64,000 nucleotides of DNA from JACCXG01 sp963785755 (GTDB lineage Bacteria > Acidobacteriota > Vicinamibacteria > Vicinamibacterales > 2-12-FULL-66-21). Shown here in pieces: positions 29,777 through 38,631 of the stretch (position 1 is its first letter; each line of letters starts with the position of its first letter). Under the pieces are notes generated by a model. That model had not been told where the DNA came from. It saw nothing but the letters and a program-made list of their open reading frames with translations, and did not search any database. The DNA is taken from NCBI GenBank assembly GCA_963785755.1, contig CAWAXG010000065.1, positions 71,910 through 135,909 of the forward strand, written 5' to 3'. The position numbers and the translations under genes are program-made.

Positions 29777-30166
29777 GTGAAAAAGGACGAGCGACTGGTC
29801 GAGACGTTCGCCGTGCTTCGCGGCATCCTCGAGCGCCACGCCAAGCAGGCGCGGGTGATGGTGGACAAGCCCGATGCCTTTCAGCTGGCCTCGCCGACAC
29901 TGGTCGACCGGACGGGCAGACCGCTGTTCGTCGCCGCGGCGCAGATCATGAAGAGCTACGTCAGCTTCCACCTGATGCCGGTCTACGCGATCCCCGAGCT
30001 CATGGCAGAAGTCTCTCCCGCGCTGCGCAAGCGCATGCAGGGCAAGGCCTGCTTCAACTTCCAGACGATCGACTCCGCGCAGGTGAAGGAGCTCGAGGCG
30101 CTGACGAAGAAGGGTCTCAAACAGTTCGAGAAGATCACGGTGCCCTGGAGTAGGAAGAGTAAGTAG
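29777..30166 (+). CDS. DUF1801/YdhG-like protein
   Basis: A 129-residue soluble protein starting at GTG 29777 directly after a TATAAT box. The pattern KSYVSFHLMPVYAIPELMAE followed by LRKRMQGKACFNFQTID and LEALTKKGLKQFEKI resembles the DUF1801/YdhG-like fold (ligand-binding alpha/beta sandwich). No catalytic residues can be named. It stands alone: the next gene is convergent. Confidence 0.65.
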   Translation: MKKDERLVETFAVLRGILERHAKQARVMVDKPDAFQLASPTLVDRTGRPLFVAAAQIMKSYVSFHLMPVYAIPELMAEVSPALRKRMQGKACFNFQTIDSAQVKELEALTKKGLKQFEKITVPWSRKSK

Positions 30167-30178
30167 ACGACGGTCGGC

Positions 30179-30991
30179 TCACGCCGTTTGAACCGGCCGG
30201 AACGTCGCCAGGTCCGGCCGCTCGCGCTCAAAGATCGCCAGGCAGTCGTCACCCGGCTTCCATTCGCCCGTCGCGATCTCGTCGGCGCTTTCCTGGGCGG
30301 CGCCGTCCGCATCGAGGTAAGCGAACCGGATCCGCCATCGTCTGGCGCCGAGGTATTCCACTGGCTCGACGGCGGTCACCACGGCCGGCGCCGTCACATA
30401 GCGGCGGCGCATCGTCGTCAACTTGCCTGACACGAGGCCAGCCGTCAGCAGGAAAGCTCCGGCAATGCCGATGTTCACCGCCACCGGGGCCCATCTGGAG
30501 TTCCCGGCGAGCCGGGGTTCGGTCCCGTTCTGCGACAGCCGGACGTCCACGCTCTCGCCGACGTGCAGCCGTCGCCACAGCGTTTCCGGGACGAAGTCCC
30601 TGCCACGGCAGGCGTAGGGCCCTCCGCACGGATATCGATACTCGACGATCCACGCGGTCGGCGAGCCGGTGAGAATCAGCCTGCCGAGGACGTCATGAAT
30701 CGTGGAGCCCTCGGTCGTGAGATTCCGGATCAGGCGCGATCGCCGGCCGGCCCGGGTTCGGGGAGGGTCGTCATCGGTGGGGCTGGTCTTCTCGAGGACG
30801 ACGCCGGCGACGACGCGGCCATCGGAGGAGCGGGCATGCTCACGGACCGCGAGGGTGAGCCCGTCATACGCCGCCATCGCGCCGAAGCCGCCAATCAGCA
30901 GCGCGGCAACGGTGCCGGGCTTCGATGATTGGCCATGGGTCATCCAGTACGCCCAGGCGACGAACATGCAGAGCGTGACGAGGAAGGTCAC
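30179..30991 (-). CDS. DUF3592-type membrane protein
   Basis: A 270-residue protein from GTG 30991. It has two N-terminal membrane helices (TFLVTLCMFVAWAYWM and GTVAALLIGGFGAMAAYDGL) and another near residue 190 (VNIGIAGAFLLTAGLV). Two SH3-like extracytoplasmic segments are of the DUF3592 type (GRVVAGVVLEKTSPT...IVEYRYPCGG and PAVVTAVEPVEYLGARRWRI), each ending in the short GESVDVRL or GDDCLAIF turn. Function unknown. Convergent with the DUF1801-like gene. Confidence 0.65.
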   Translation of the reverse strand: MTFLVTLCMFVAWAYWMTHGQSSKPGTVAALLIGGFGAMAAYDGLTLAVREHARSSDGRVVAGVVLEKTSPTDDDPPRTRAGRRSRLIRNLTTEGSTIHDVLGRLILTGSPTAWIVEYRYPCGGPYACRGRDFVPETLWRRLHVGESVDVRLSQNGTEPRLAGNSRWAPVAVNIGIAGAFLLTAGLVSGKLTTMRRRYVTAPAVVTAVEPVEYLGARRWRIRFAYLDADGAAQESADEIATGEWKPGDDCLAIFERERPDLATFRPVQTA

Positions 30992-31153
30992 GCGGCATCA
31001 TCAGCAAGCTTCTCGCCGGGTGAGTCGGTGATGGGACATCGAAGCGACAGCGCGCGACAGCGCCGTGACTCGATGGCGGATTTGTATCGACGGTGACAGA
31101 ATTCGTTGGCCGCCCTGCGCGGGCGGGGCACCGGTGGGTCCCCTTGACACGGC

Positions 31154-31597
31154 ATGTGTGATGAATCCAGAGATACCGCAATGCTGTTATTGTTCCTGAT
31201 CTTCGGGATAGCGACCGTCGTCGTCCTGGGTTTCGCGCTGGTGTCGCTCATCGCCGGCGTAGGTATGTGCTTCAGCAAGCGATGGAGGATGGTCGGCATC
31301 TTTGTACTAATCGTCCCAACACTGTCAGCCGCGGCGGCGAGCCTCGGGAGTTGGGGATTGGCATTCATGGTCGCTTCGTTGTCGGATGGTGCGGCCACAC
31401 CAGGGGCTTGGCAGCAGTGGCAGGTGTTGGCGATTTGGGCATGGCCCGCGGGCTTTGCGACCGGCGGGTTTGCGGGCGCCGGCCTGGGCCTGCTCATCAG
31501 TCTTCTCATCGCCAGGCGGCGCAGCAGGCTGTCTCGCCGATCAGATACGAACGGGACACGTGATCCACGAGTCCTGACAGTAGTTTCCGAGCCATGA
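31154..31597 (+). CDS. Small multi-pass membrane protein
   Basis: A 147-residue protein with three or four hydrophobic segments (MLLLFLIFGIATVVVLGFAL, MVGIFVLIVPTLSAAAASLG, LAIWAWPAGFATGGFAGAGL) and a basic C-terminal tail (RRRSRLSRRSD). Either ATG 31154 or ATG 31181 could be the start; the latter begins directly with the first membrane helix. Its stop lies immediately before the GNAT gene's GTG, suggesting one transcript. No family recognised. Confidence 0.6.
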   Translation: MCDESRDTAMLLLFLIFGIATVVVLGFALVSLIAGVGMCFSKRWRMVGIFVLIVPTLSAAAASLGSWGLAFMVASLSDGAATPGAWQQWQVLAIWAWPAGFATGGFAGAGLGLLISLLIARRRSRLSRRSDTNGTRDPRVLTVVSEP

Positions 31598-31598
31598 T

Positions 31599-32231
31599 GT
31601 GCGCGACGAGCACGAGAACTCTCTGTCAGCGGCCCACATGCTTCTCGAGATCAGACAGGAATCGATCGCCGCGCTCGATCAGTACGCGAACATCCCGATC
31701 GCGTTCGAGGTCCGCGAGATCATCGAGGTCACCACCGATCCGGGCAGCAGCCGATTCACGCTGACCACCCGCCGCGTTCCTATCCCGTACATCAAAGACT
31801 ACGACGCCATCGGCGGCGAGGGCCCGCGTCAATGGGCACGACGCCTCGACCTGTCCAGGTGGGCCTTCTTTGCCGCGTTCATCGGCGATGAACGGATCGG
31901 CGGCGCCGCGGTGGCTCGCGGCACCGCCGGGCTCGATCTGCTGGAAGGGCGGGATGACCTGGCCGCGCTCTGGGACCTTCGCGTGGCGCCGTCGCGACGA
32001 CGGTGCGGCGCAGGCGGTGCGCTCTTCGCTGCCGCCGTGTCGTGGGCAGCGGCCGCTGGCTGCCGTCAGATCAAGATAGAAACACAGAACGTCAACGTCG
32101 CGGCGTGCCGGTTCTACGCGCGCAACGGCTGCATCCTGCGGGCGGTCAACCGCGGCATCTATCCCGCGTTCCCGGAAGAGATCCAGATGCTATGGGACCG
32201 GGACCTCGGGACGCCGGCACCCTGCACCTGA
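31599..32231 (+). CDS. GNAT acetyltransferase resembling streptothricin acetyltransferases
   Basis: A 210-residue acetyltransferase from GTG 31599 (ATG 31638 is an alternative). The C-terminal two-thirds is a standard GNAT fold: FFAAFIGDERIGGAAVARGT, LWDLRVAPSRRRCGAGGALF (acetyl-CoA loop, with the usual R-G-x-G partly degenerate), IKIETQNVNVAACRFYARNG and PEEIQMLWDRDL. The order D-LLEGRDDLAALWDLRV followed by KIETQNVNVAACRFY is very close to the SatA/Sat4-like group that acetylates streptothricin. Environmental members of this group often have unknown substrates, so resistance is only a possibility. Confidence 0.8.
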   Translation: MRDEHENSLSAAHMLLEIRQESIAALDQYANIPIAFEVREIIEVTTDPGSSRFTLTTRRVPIPYIKDYDAIGGEGPRQWARRLDLSRWAFFAAFIGDERIGGAAVARGTAGLDLLEGRDDLAALWDLRVAPSRRRCGAGGALFAAAVSWAAAAGCRQIKIETQNVNVAACRFYARNGCILRAVNRGIYPAFPEEIQMLWDRDLGTPAPCT

Positions 32232-32577
32232 ACGGCAAGCCATCGGGTCGCGATCGTCCTCGCATCGCTGCCGCGCGCGACCGGTGGAACAATCCACCGA
32301 AACGCGAGCGCAATGCGCGAAAACATTGCGCATTTACAGTAAAAGAAGTAGGCTCTGTGTGCGGTCGCGTCACGGCCGCGTCCAACTTCGATGTCGTAGC
32401 CCGTCACCGGGCGAGCCGCCACACCCTAGTTGAGCGTTCCGAACGCCACAGAGGTGCCGCGGTGCCCGAACCTCCTTTTTTCAGAGCCGGACGTCACCCG
32501 TTCAGCCGAGCGCTGGGCGCAGGTGGCAGGGACGCCGTATGCGCCGGCCCCGGCGACGGGACAGTGAGGAGACGGTT
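32232..32577. other. Intergenic region without a supported gene
   Basis: ORFs here are antisense- or frame-shadow-like and arginine-rich. The only clear signal is a GAGGAG ribosome site at its end (about 32565-32571) that serves the TTG start of the next gene. Confidence 0.5.
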
Positions 32578-32883
32578 TTGACAGCGACTCTTGCGGACAT
32601 CGACCTGGTTTTGACGCGCATCGAGCGCCTGGCGAAAGAGCTCCGGGCGGATCCGGCTGGACGTGTGCGGCGCTCCGCGCGCGAGCTGCGGTCGGTGTTC
32701 GCGCACCGCCAGGCGATGGAGCCCGCCGTCGCGCGCGTACGCGACTGTGTAGCCGTGCTGCGGCGCGAGAATCACGGCACGCGTCGCGAGTTTCAGCGAC
32801 GGGCGGCCGGCGTCGATCACCTCGAACAGGTCGTCGAGAACGAGCTCCTGCCGAACCTCCGCCGGATTGGCTTCGACGTGTGA
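32578..32883 (+). CDS. Small helical protein of unknown function
   Basis: A 101-residue protein. A TTG start at 32578 has GAGGAG about seven bases upstream, better than the in-frame ATG at 32539, which lies in arginine-rich nonsense. The sequence is almost all helix (LADIDLVLTRIERLAKELRA, ELRSVFAHRQAMEPAVARVR, VDHLEQVVENELLPNLRRIG), suggesting a coiled-coil or four-helix bundle. The next small gene starts 8 bp after its stop. No family recognised. Confidence 0.55.
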   Translation: MTATLADIDLVLTRIERLAKELRADPAGRVRRSARELRSVFAHRQAMEPAVARVRDCVAVLRRENHGTRREFQRRAAGVDHLEQVVENELLPNLRRIGFDV

Positions 32884-32890
32884 GACGCCC

Positions 32891-33103
32891 ATGAGAGATC
32901 ACTTGAGATCCGCCCAGAATTTACCCACCGAGCCCGTCGCCGCGCCAACGACGTGCCCCTCGTGCCGATCGTCTGAAATCACCACGACGAGCAAGGCCGT
33001 GACACTAAACGCGTACTGGCGATGTGTCACATGCGGCGAGGTCTGGAACGTCGCACGCCGCGAAGCCAACCGGTATAGCAGATTCGGCTCATTCAGGAGT
33101 TGA
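32891..33103 (+). CDS. Zinc-ribbon-like small protein
   Basis: A 70-residue protein from ATG 32891. CPSCRSSEITTTSKAV and WRCVTCGEVWNVAR give two CxxC knuckles separated by a beta-hairpin, the plan of a treble-clef or zinc-ribbon domain. It is followed 6 bp later by a second Cys-rich ORF. It may bind nucleic acid or simply a metal. No partner or enzyme is obvious. Confidence 0.65.
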   Translation: MRDHLRSAQNLPTEPVAAPTTCPSCRSSEITTTSKAVTLNAYWRCVTCGEVWNVARREANRYSRFGSFRS

Positions 33104-33108
33104 CGTCC

Positions 33109-33297
33109 ATGACCGACCACAAACTCGCGCCGCGTCCCGCCGTGCACCACTGCCCGGTCTGCCACTTTCCCCAGACCAAGATCCAGCGCCAGCTGGGAGG
33201 CGAAAAGCACGGCTCCACGAACTACGTGTGCGCTCGATCGGGTGACTGTGTGCTCGGGATCAACCTGACGAAGGTCGAGAACTGGGTCGCCGTCTGA
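33109..33297 (+). CDS. Cys-rich small protein, possible metal-binding knuckle
   Basis: A 62-residue ORF from ATG 33109 with AGGAG upstream. HHCPVCHFPQTK gives one CxxC and YVCARSGDC a spaced Cys pair, consistent with one zinc site. The sequence ends in LTKVENWVAV; its TGA is the first unit of a TTGAACCC repeat. It runs in series with the preceding zinc-ribbon gene. Function unknown. Confidence 0.6.
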   Translation: MTDHKLAPRPAVHHCPVCHFPQTKIQRQLGGEKHGSTNYVCARSGDCVLGINLTKVENWVAV

Positions 33298-33320
33298 ACC
33301 CCTGAACCTTTGAACCCTGA
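33295..33320. repeat. TTGAACCC short tandem repeat
   Basis: CTGAACCC, CTGAACC and TTTGAACCC units follow on directly from the stop codon of the Cys-rich gene and end just before the stop of the convergent lyase gene. Confidence 0.7.
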
Positions 33321-33330
33321 GCCCCGGCCT

Positions 33331-35664
33331 CTACCGCGGGCTCAGCGGAACGGCGACGGCCACGGTCTGGAGAGTCACGTTGCCGGCCGCATCCGTGCCC
33401 GCGACCTGGATCGTGTAGACGCGCCCCGTGCCCGTCCCCGATCGCTCCGCTCTCAGGGCGACCGTCAGTGGCCCCGTAATCTCCCAGTCCGGCTCGGTAT
33501 CGCCGTCATCGTCGCCGTTGACGGGCTCGTTGCTCGTCACGCTGACGATGCGCGCCGTCGGCGCCGGATCGATGAGGTCGACGAGCTCGACATTCAGTGA
33601 TACGGACACCATCTGATGCGTCGGCGGCCAGAGCACCGCAGCCGATGCGGTCAGGGTCTTGAACGCCGGAGGGGACGTATCGCGATGGACGATCGGCGGT
33701 TTCGGCGGTTGCGACATGCCCTCGCCCAGGAAGAACCCGGGGTGGGGAGGCTGGTTGTAGGCGACGTTCTGCCACGCGATCCCGAGACGGTATTGAGGAT
33801 CGTGCATCAGCGTGTAGATCCGGTTGTTGGCCGGCACCGTCGTCGAATAGACGCGCAGCGCGGTGTTGTCGGACGTGCGCCAGATCACTTCTTCACGCCA
33901 GTCGCCGAACAGGTCGGCAGTCAGCGCCGCATTCGCCTTGGTGCCGTTGTTCGACGCGGCACCGGTCGCGGTCAACAGCCTGACCAGCGAACCGGCATTC
34001 CAGTCCCACTTGCTGATCCAGTTGCTGTCCTCGATCTCGCGCAGCAGATCGGCGTCCCACCAGACCGCGTGATTCACGGAATCCGGCGCATCGGCGATCC
34101 GCTGTCCCTGACCGTCGAGCAAGCCTGCAGATGTTGCGCCCCAGAATTCGTAGCCGGGATAGCGGGGATCGATGTCGGCGGCCATTCCGCGTCCGACGTC
34201 CATGCCGGGCAGCATGCTCCAGATGATCGCGCCCGTGCGTGCGTCGTAGAGCGCCATGCCCGGTGTGCCGAGCGCGATGGTCTGGCCTTCGCTCTCGTGG
34301 ATGCCGAAGACTTCGAGGCCGGGCCTCTCCGTCACCATGTCGCTGACGTGCATCGCGTCGCCATGCCGCAGTCCGGTCGTGAAGAGTCCGGCGCCGTTGT
34401 CATCGACGACCATCGAGCCGTAGACGATTTCGTCCTTGCCGTCGGCATCGACGTCGGCGATCGACAGGTTGTGATTGCCCTGACCCGAGTAGGGCGAGGC
34501 GCTGGCCCAGGGGAATCCCCCGGTCGCGACTCCTGAATCGAAGACCCACCGGGACGTGAGCTGGCCGCCCCTCCAGTCCCATGCCGCCAGCACGGAGCGG
34601 CCGTAGTAGCCGCGGGCCATGATCACGCTTGGCAGATGGCCGTCGAGATACGCGACGGCGGCAAGCATGCGGTCGCCGCGGTTGCCGTTGGTGTCGGTGT
34701 TGCCGTTGCCGCCGACTCCGCCCCAGCCACCGATGGGATCGCGGCCCGGCAGGTAGTCCGCCGTCGCCAGCGCGGCGCCGGTCAGGCCATCGAAGATGGT
34801 GAAGTATTCAGGGCCGGCGAGGACCTTCCCGTAGCGAGCGTCGTTCGTCGCCAGGACTTGAATGCCGTCGGTGGGCACGATCAGCGAGCGGTAGTCCTTC
34901 GACGCGTCGCCAATCACGGTGCCGCGGCCATCGACCGTGCCGTCGGCCGTCTTGCACGCGACTTCGGCGCGGCCGTCGCCGTCGAGGTCGTAGACCATGA
35001 ACTGCGTGTAGTGCGCGCCGGCCCTGATGTTCCGGCCGAGATCGATCCGCCAGAGCCGCGTGCCATCGATCCGGTAGGCGTCGATGAGCTGACGGCCCGA
35101 CAATCCTGCGCTGGCGTTGTCACGCGAATTCGATGGATCCCACTTCACGACGATCTCGTACTCGCCGTCGCCGTCGAGGTCGCCGACACTCGCGTCGTTG
35201 GGGCTGTAGGTGAAGTTGCTCGTCGGCGATCCGGGGGGAACTTCGACGCTGCCGCCCGCGGGCCGATCGAGCGGGACGGTCAGGTATTGCTGGACCGGCG
35301 CGTTCGCGGGAAGCACGAACGGCGTGCTGGCGGCGAGCTCGGTTCCCGCGAGTACCGGTCGAACAGCGTAGCTGTTCGCCTGGCTCACGTCGGCCGAGAC
35401 GTCGACCAGGTTGGTCGTTGCGGTCAGCGGAGCATCGTTCACCTTGACCGGCGCGCTGGCGCCGGTCGCGCGATAGACATTGAATGCGACATCAGAGGGA
35501 TCCGTGCCCAGCAGACGCCATCCGATGTAGACCGTCGTCTCGCTCGCGCGAATGGCGATGACGCCACGGCCGAGATTTTCCGCGACGTACTGCGCCGGCA
35601 GCGTGGCGGGGTAGAGCAGGCAGGCCCATGTCGTCACGATCGCGATGCGAAGGTTGTTCGTCAT
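33331..35664 (-). CDS. Rhamnogalacturonan lyase, polysaccharide lyase family 11 type
   Basis: An intact 777-residue secreted enzyme that would cleave the rhamnogalacturonan I backbone of pectin by beta-elimination. After the signal peptide (MTNNLRIAIVTTWACLLYPA) comes an N-terminal Ig-like domain (TTVYIGWRLLGTDPSDVAFN, VYRATG). The eight-bladed propeller typical of PL11 follows, with calcium-loop motifs DLDGDGEYEIVVKWDPS, YDLDGDGRAEVACKTADGT, GGNGNTDTNGNRGDRM and IADVDADGKDEIVYGS. The C-terminal ~115 residues (DTSPPAFKTLTASAAVLWPP onward) form an added Ig/HYR-like beta domain not usual in characterised PL11 enzymes. No adjacent PUL transport genes. Confidence 0.92.
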   Translation of the reverse strand: MTNNLRIAIVTTWACLLYPATLPAQYVAENLGRGVIAIRASETTVYIGWRLLGTDPSDVAFNVYRATGASAPVKVNDAPLTATTNLVDVSADVSQANSYAVRPVLAGTELAASTPFVLPANAPVQQYLTVPLDRPAGGSVEVPPGSPTSNFTYSPNDASVGDLDGDGEYEIVVKWDPSNSRDNASAGLSGRQLIDAYRIDGTRLWRIDLGRNIRAGAHYTQFMVYDLDGDGRAEVACKTADGTVDGRGTVIGDASKDYRSLIVPTDGIQVLATNDARYGKVLAGPEYFTIFDGLTGAALATADYLPGRDPIGGWGGVGGNGNTDTNGNRGDRMLAAVAYLDGHLPSVIMARGYYGRSVLAAWDWRGGQLTSRWVFDSGVATGGFPWASASPYSGQGNHNLSIADVDADGKDEIVYGSMVVDDNGAGLFTTGLRHGDAMHVSDMVTERPGLEVFGIHESEGQTIALGTPGMALYDARTGAIIWSMLPGMDVGRGMAADIDPRYPGYEFWGATSAGLLDGQGQRIADAPDSVNHAVWWDADLLREIEDSNWISKWDWNAGSLVRLLTATGAASNNGTKANAALTADLFGDWREEVIWRTSDNTALRVYSTTVPANNRIYTLMHDPQYRLGIAWQNVAYNQPPHPGFFLGEGMSQPPKPPIVHRDTSPPAFKTLTASAAVLWPPTHQMVSVSLNVELVDLIDPAPTARIVSVTSNEPVNGDDDGDTEPDWEITGPLTVALRAERSGTGTGRVYTIQVAGTDAAGNVTLQTVAVAVPLSPR

Positions 35665-35895
35665 GTCACGTCCCTATGAGTCGCTCTACGCTGGCGACGG
35701 CGCTGCCAGCAGGAAAGGCCGCGACGATAGCGTTCGATTGCCGGCGGATCAACGGACGTTGTGCTCGAGTTGTCATGTTTCGCAGCGTGAATCGTGATTG
35801 CCGCGCTGGGTCGCATTTTTCTAGCGGCTGCGCGGGTTTCTCGCAATGCCCGAGCTGGGTCGAGGGTCCTCGTGCGTGTTTGGCGGGCTGAAACT

Positions 35896-36107
35896 GATCC
35901 TGGAGGACGGGAGGCTCGAAGTTTCTTCTAGGACGGAGAGGACGGGAGGTTTATTGCCGCCAGAGTCTGTCCGCGAAGTCCGCGAATTGCCTTCATCCGC
36001 TGAGCGCTGCCGTTTCCCGCTCCGACTTGGGGGACTCGGACGATGTGTGATGAAATCCCGAGTCTCGGAACCTTCGAACCCGAACGCTTGAACCCCTGAA
36101 CGCTCGA
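35896..36107. repeat. Composite repeat stretch in intergenic region
   Basis: The 450 bp between the lyase start and the next ADOP gene hold no gene. They carry two GGAGGACGGGAGG units near 35900 and 35940, and a 28-bp block at 35959-35986 (ccagagtctgtccgcgaagt...) that recurs with one change at 38639 inside the CE15 gene's 3' end. A TTGAACCC-type array at 36066-36107 (CTTCGAACCC, CTTGAACCCC, TGAACG) runs up to the permease start. Confidence 0.65.
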
Positions 36108-36115
36108 GTGTTGTC

Positions 36116-38529
36116 ATGATGCGCGATCTGCGGTACGGCGCCCGTGGTCTGTTGCGCGCGCCTGGATTCACTGCTGTCTCCATCCTCACCCTCGCGCTTG
36201 GCATCGGCGCGGTCACCGTGATCTACAGCATCGTCCACAACGTGGTCGTGGCCCCGCTGCCATACCGCGATGCCGATCGGCTGGTGAACGTGTTCGTCGA
36301 GGATGGCCAGACGGGTCGCGTACGCGGGACGTTCGCCCGCGACGAGATGCTCGCGTTCCGCGATCAGAGCAGCGTCTTCGAGGACGTCATCGGCACGCTC
36401 GGGCAGGGCGTCCGCTATGAAGCGGCCGACGGTGTGGAGTACCTGCGCGGGGTGTGGGTTACTCCGAATTTTTTCGACTTCATGGGCTTGAAGGCTTTGC
36501 ACGGCCGCACCATCGGCGCAGCGGACGGCAGGCCGGACGCGCCCGCCGTCGCCGTCCTCAGACATCGGGCGTGGGTGACGTACTTCGGCGGCGATCCGGC
36601 CGTTGTTGGTAGAACGGTGGTTCTCGATGGCGTGCCGCGAACGATCGTCGGCGTCATGCCGCCGAGATTCACCTGGCACGCGGCGGATCTCTGGATGCCT
36701 GCGCCGATTGAGGGACCGCCACGGGTGCGGCGCCGGCGGGACGAAACTTCCAGGCGCGTCTGAAGCCGGGGGTCACGTTGGAGGAAGCAGGGGCGCAGCT
36801 CCAGACCATCGCCGCCAGGCGCGCGCGCGAGTATCCGAAGGACTACCCGGAAAAGCTGCGGATGCAGGTGGTGAACGTGATCGCCTACACGGTCGGGCCG
36901 TTCAGCGGCGTGCTCTACACCACGTTGGCTGCGGTGACGCTGCTTCTGCTGATTGCCTGTTGCAACGTGGCCAACATGCTGCTCGCCCGCGGCACCACGC
37001 GCGAGCGCGAGATGATGCTGCGCATGGCGCTCGGCGCCGGCCGCGGCCGCATCGTCCGCCAGCTGATGATCGAGAGCCTGCTCCTGGCCGCGGGCGGGGC
37101 GGCGTTCGGGTGCCTCCTTGCCTACGCTGGCATCGACGCGATTGTCGCGCGGCTGCCGCAGAATCCGCTGCCCGGCGAAGTGGACATTGCGCTGAATACG
37201 CCCGTGCTTCTGTTCAGTCTCCTGGCCGCGAGCCTCTCGGCCGTGGTGTTCGGCGTGGCGCCGGCGCTGTATACGGCCAGACGCGATCTCGTGAGCGGCG
37301 GCTTCAGGAGCGCCGGCAAGGTGGCCGGCGGCCGCGGCCGGGTCAGAAACGGGCTCGTTGCCGCCGAAATCGCCCTTGCGCTCGTGCTGGTCATGGGCGC
37401 CGGGTTGCTGATGCGCAGCTTCATCTCGGTGACGCGCGTCGATCTCGGGTTCAACCCTGACACGTGCTGATCGTCGCGGGAGTGGCCTTCCCGCCCGGTC
37501 GTTACACGACGGCAGCGGAGAAGCAGCGTTTCTATCGGGAATCGCTCGAGCGAATTGGATCGCTGCCGGGCGTGCGGGCGGTGGCCGCCACGACCAGCAT
37601 CCCGCCGTTCGACGTGGGCTCCGCCATCCGTCTGGAGCTGCTGGGTGCGCCGTCGCCGGACGAATGGCGGACCGTCGTCCAGCCCGTCACGGCGGCTTAC
37701 TTCGACACGCTCGGCGTTCAGCTCACGCAGGGAACGATCTTCAAGGACCTCGGTGTTGACGAAATGCCGAGAGTCGCGATCGTGAATCAGACGTTCGTCA
37801 ATCAGTATTCCAGCGGCCACGATCCGACAGGCAAGCAGATCAGGCTGACGCCGCTCGCCGGACCATCCGATCCCACCCGGCACGGTCTTCTGGAGATTAT
37901 CGGAGTCGTCGGCCGACGTGAAGAACCAGGGGCTGGGTCAGCCCTCTCAACCGCAGGTCTACGTTCCGTGGTCCAGCGCCTCACGTGGCAACCCGCAGCT
38001 GCTGGTGCGAACGGCCGGCGACCCGGCGGCGTCGCTGAGCGCAATTCGCCGGGAGCTGGCTTCGGTCGATCGTCAGGTAGCTGTTCTACAGCTGCGGGCG
38101 CTGCCGGAACTTCTCGACCGGTCGTTCTACGCGCAACCTCGCTTCAGTCTGCTCGTGCTCGGCATCTTTGCCGCAACCGGCACGCTGCTCGTTGGTATCG
38201 GCGTCTTCAGCGTGATGGCGTACACGGTGTCGGTTCGGAGGAAGGAGATCGCGGTCCGCGTGGCGCTCGGTGCCAGCCGCGCGCAGTCGTATCGCGTCAT
38301 CCTTCGACTGGGAGCGCAGCTGCTCGCAGCAGGGGCCGGGATCGGGCTGGCCTTGAGCTTTGCGACGAATCGGGTCCTCGCCAGCCAGCTGTCGAACGTC
38401 TCTCCTCACGATCCGTTGACGCTTGCCGGCGCAACGATCCTCGTGTCGCTCATCGCGCTGCTGGCGTGCTACATCCCGGCCCGGCGCGCGATCCGCGTCG
38501 AACCGATCACCGCGCTGCGGGAAGAGTGA
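36116..38529 (+). pseudogene. ABC transporter permease, ADOP family, three frameshifts
   Basis: Begins MMRDLRYGARGLLRAPGFTA without the extra N-terminal domain of other ADOPs. Half 1: VSILTLALGIGAVTVIYSIV and LAAVTLLLLIACCNVANMLL. Half 2: LVAAEIALALVLVMGAGLLM and LLVGIGVFSVMAYTVS, ending in CYIPARRAIRVEPITALRE. The reading frame changes near 36725, 37460 and 37905, each by a single base; all pieces are well conserved. Repaired length is about 804 residues. The start is preceded by the TTGAACCC array and no strong ribosome site. Confidence 0.88.
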
Positions 38530-38534
38530 CGCTC

Positions 38535-38618
38535 GCGAACACTTGAACACGAACTCGTGAACCGTTGAACTCTGAACCCGAACCGTTGAACCGCTGAACT
38601 CTTGAATTGGTGAACCGA
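38535..38618. repeat. TTGAACC short tandem repeat, long array
   Basis: About eight degenerate units (CACTTGAACAC, GTGAACCG, TTGAACTC, TGAACCCG, AACCGTTGAACCG, CTGAACTC, TTGAATTGG, TGAACCG). It fills the gap between the convergent ADOP (stop 38529) and CE15 (stop 38632) genes. Confidence 0.75.
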
Positions 38619-38631
38619 CCAGAAGTCGCTG

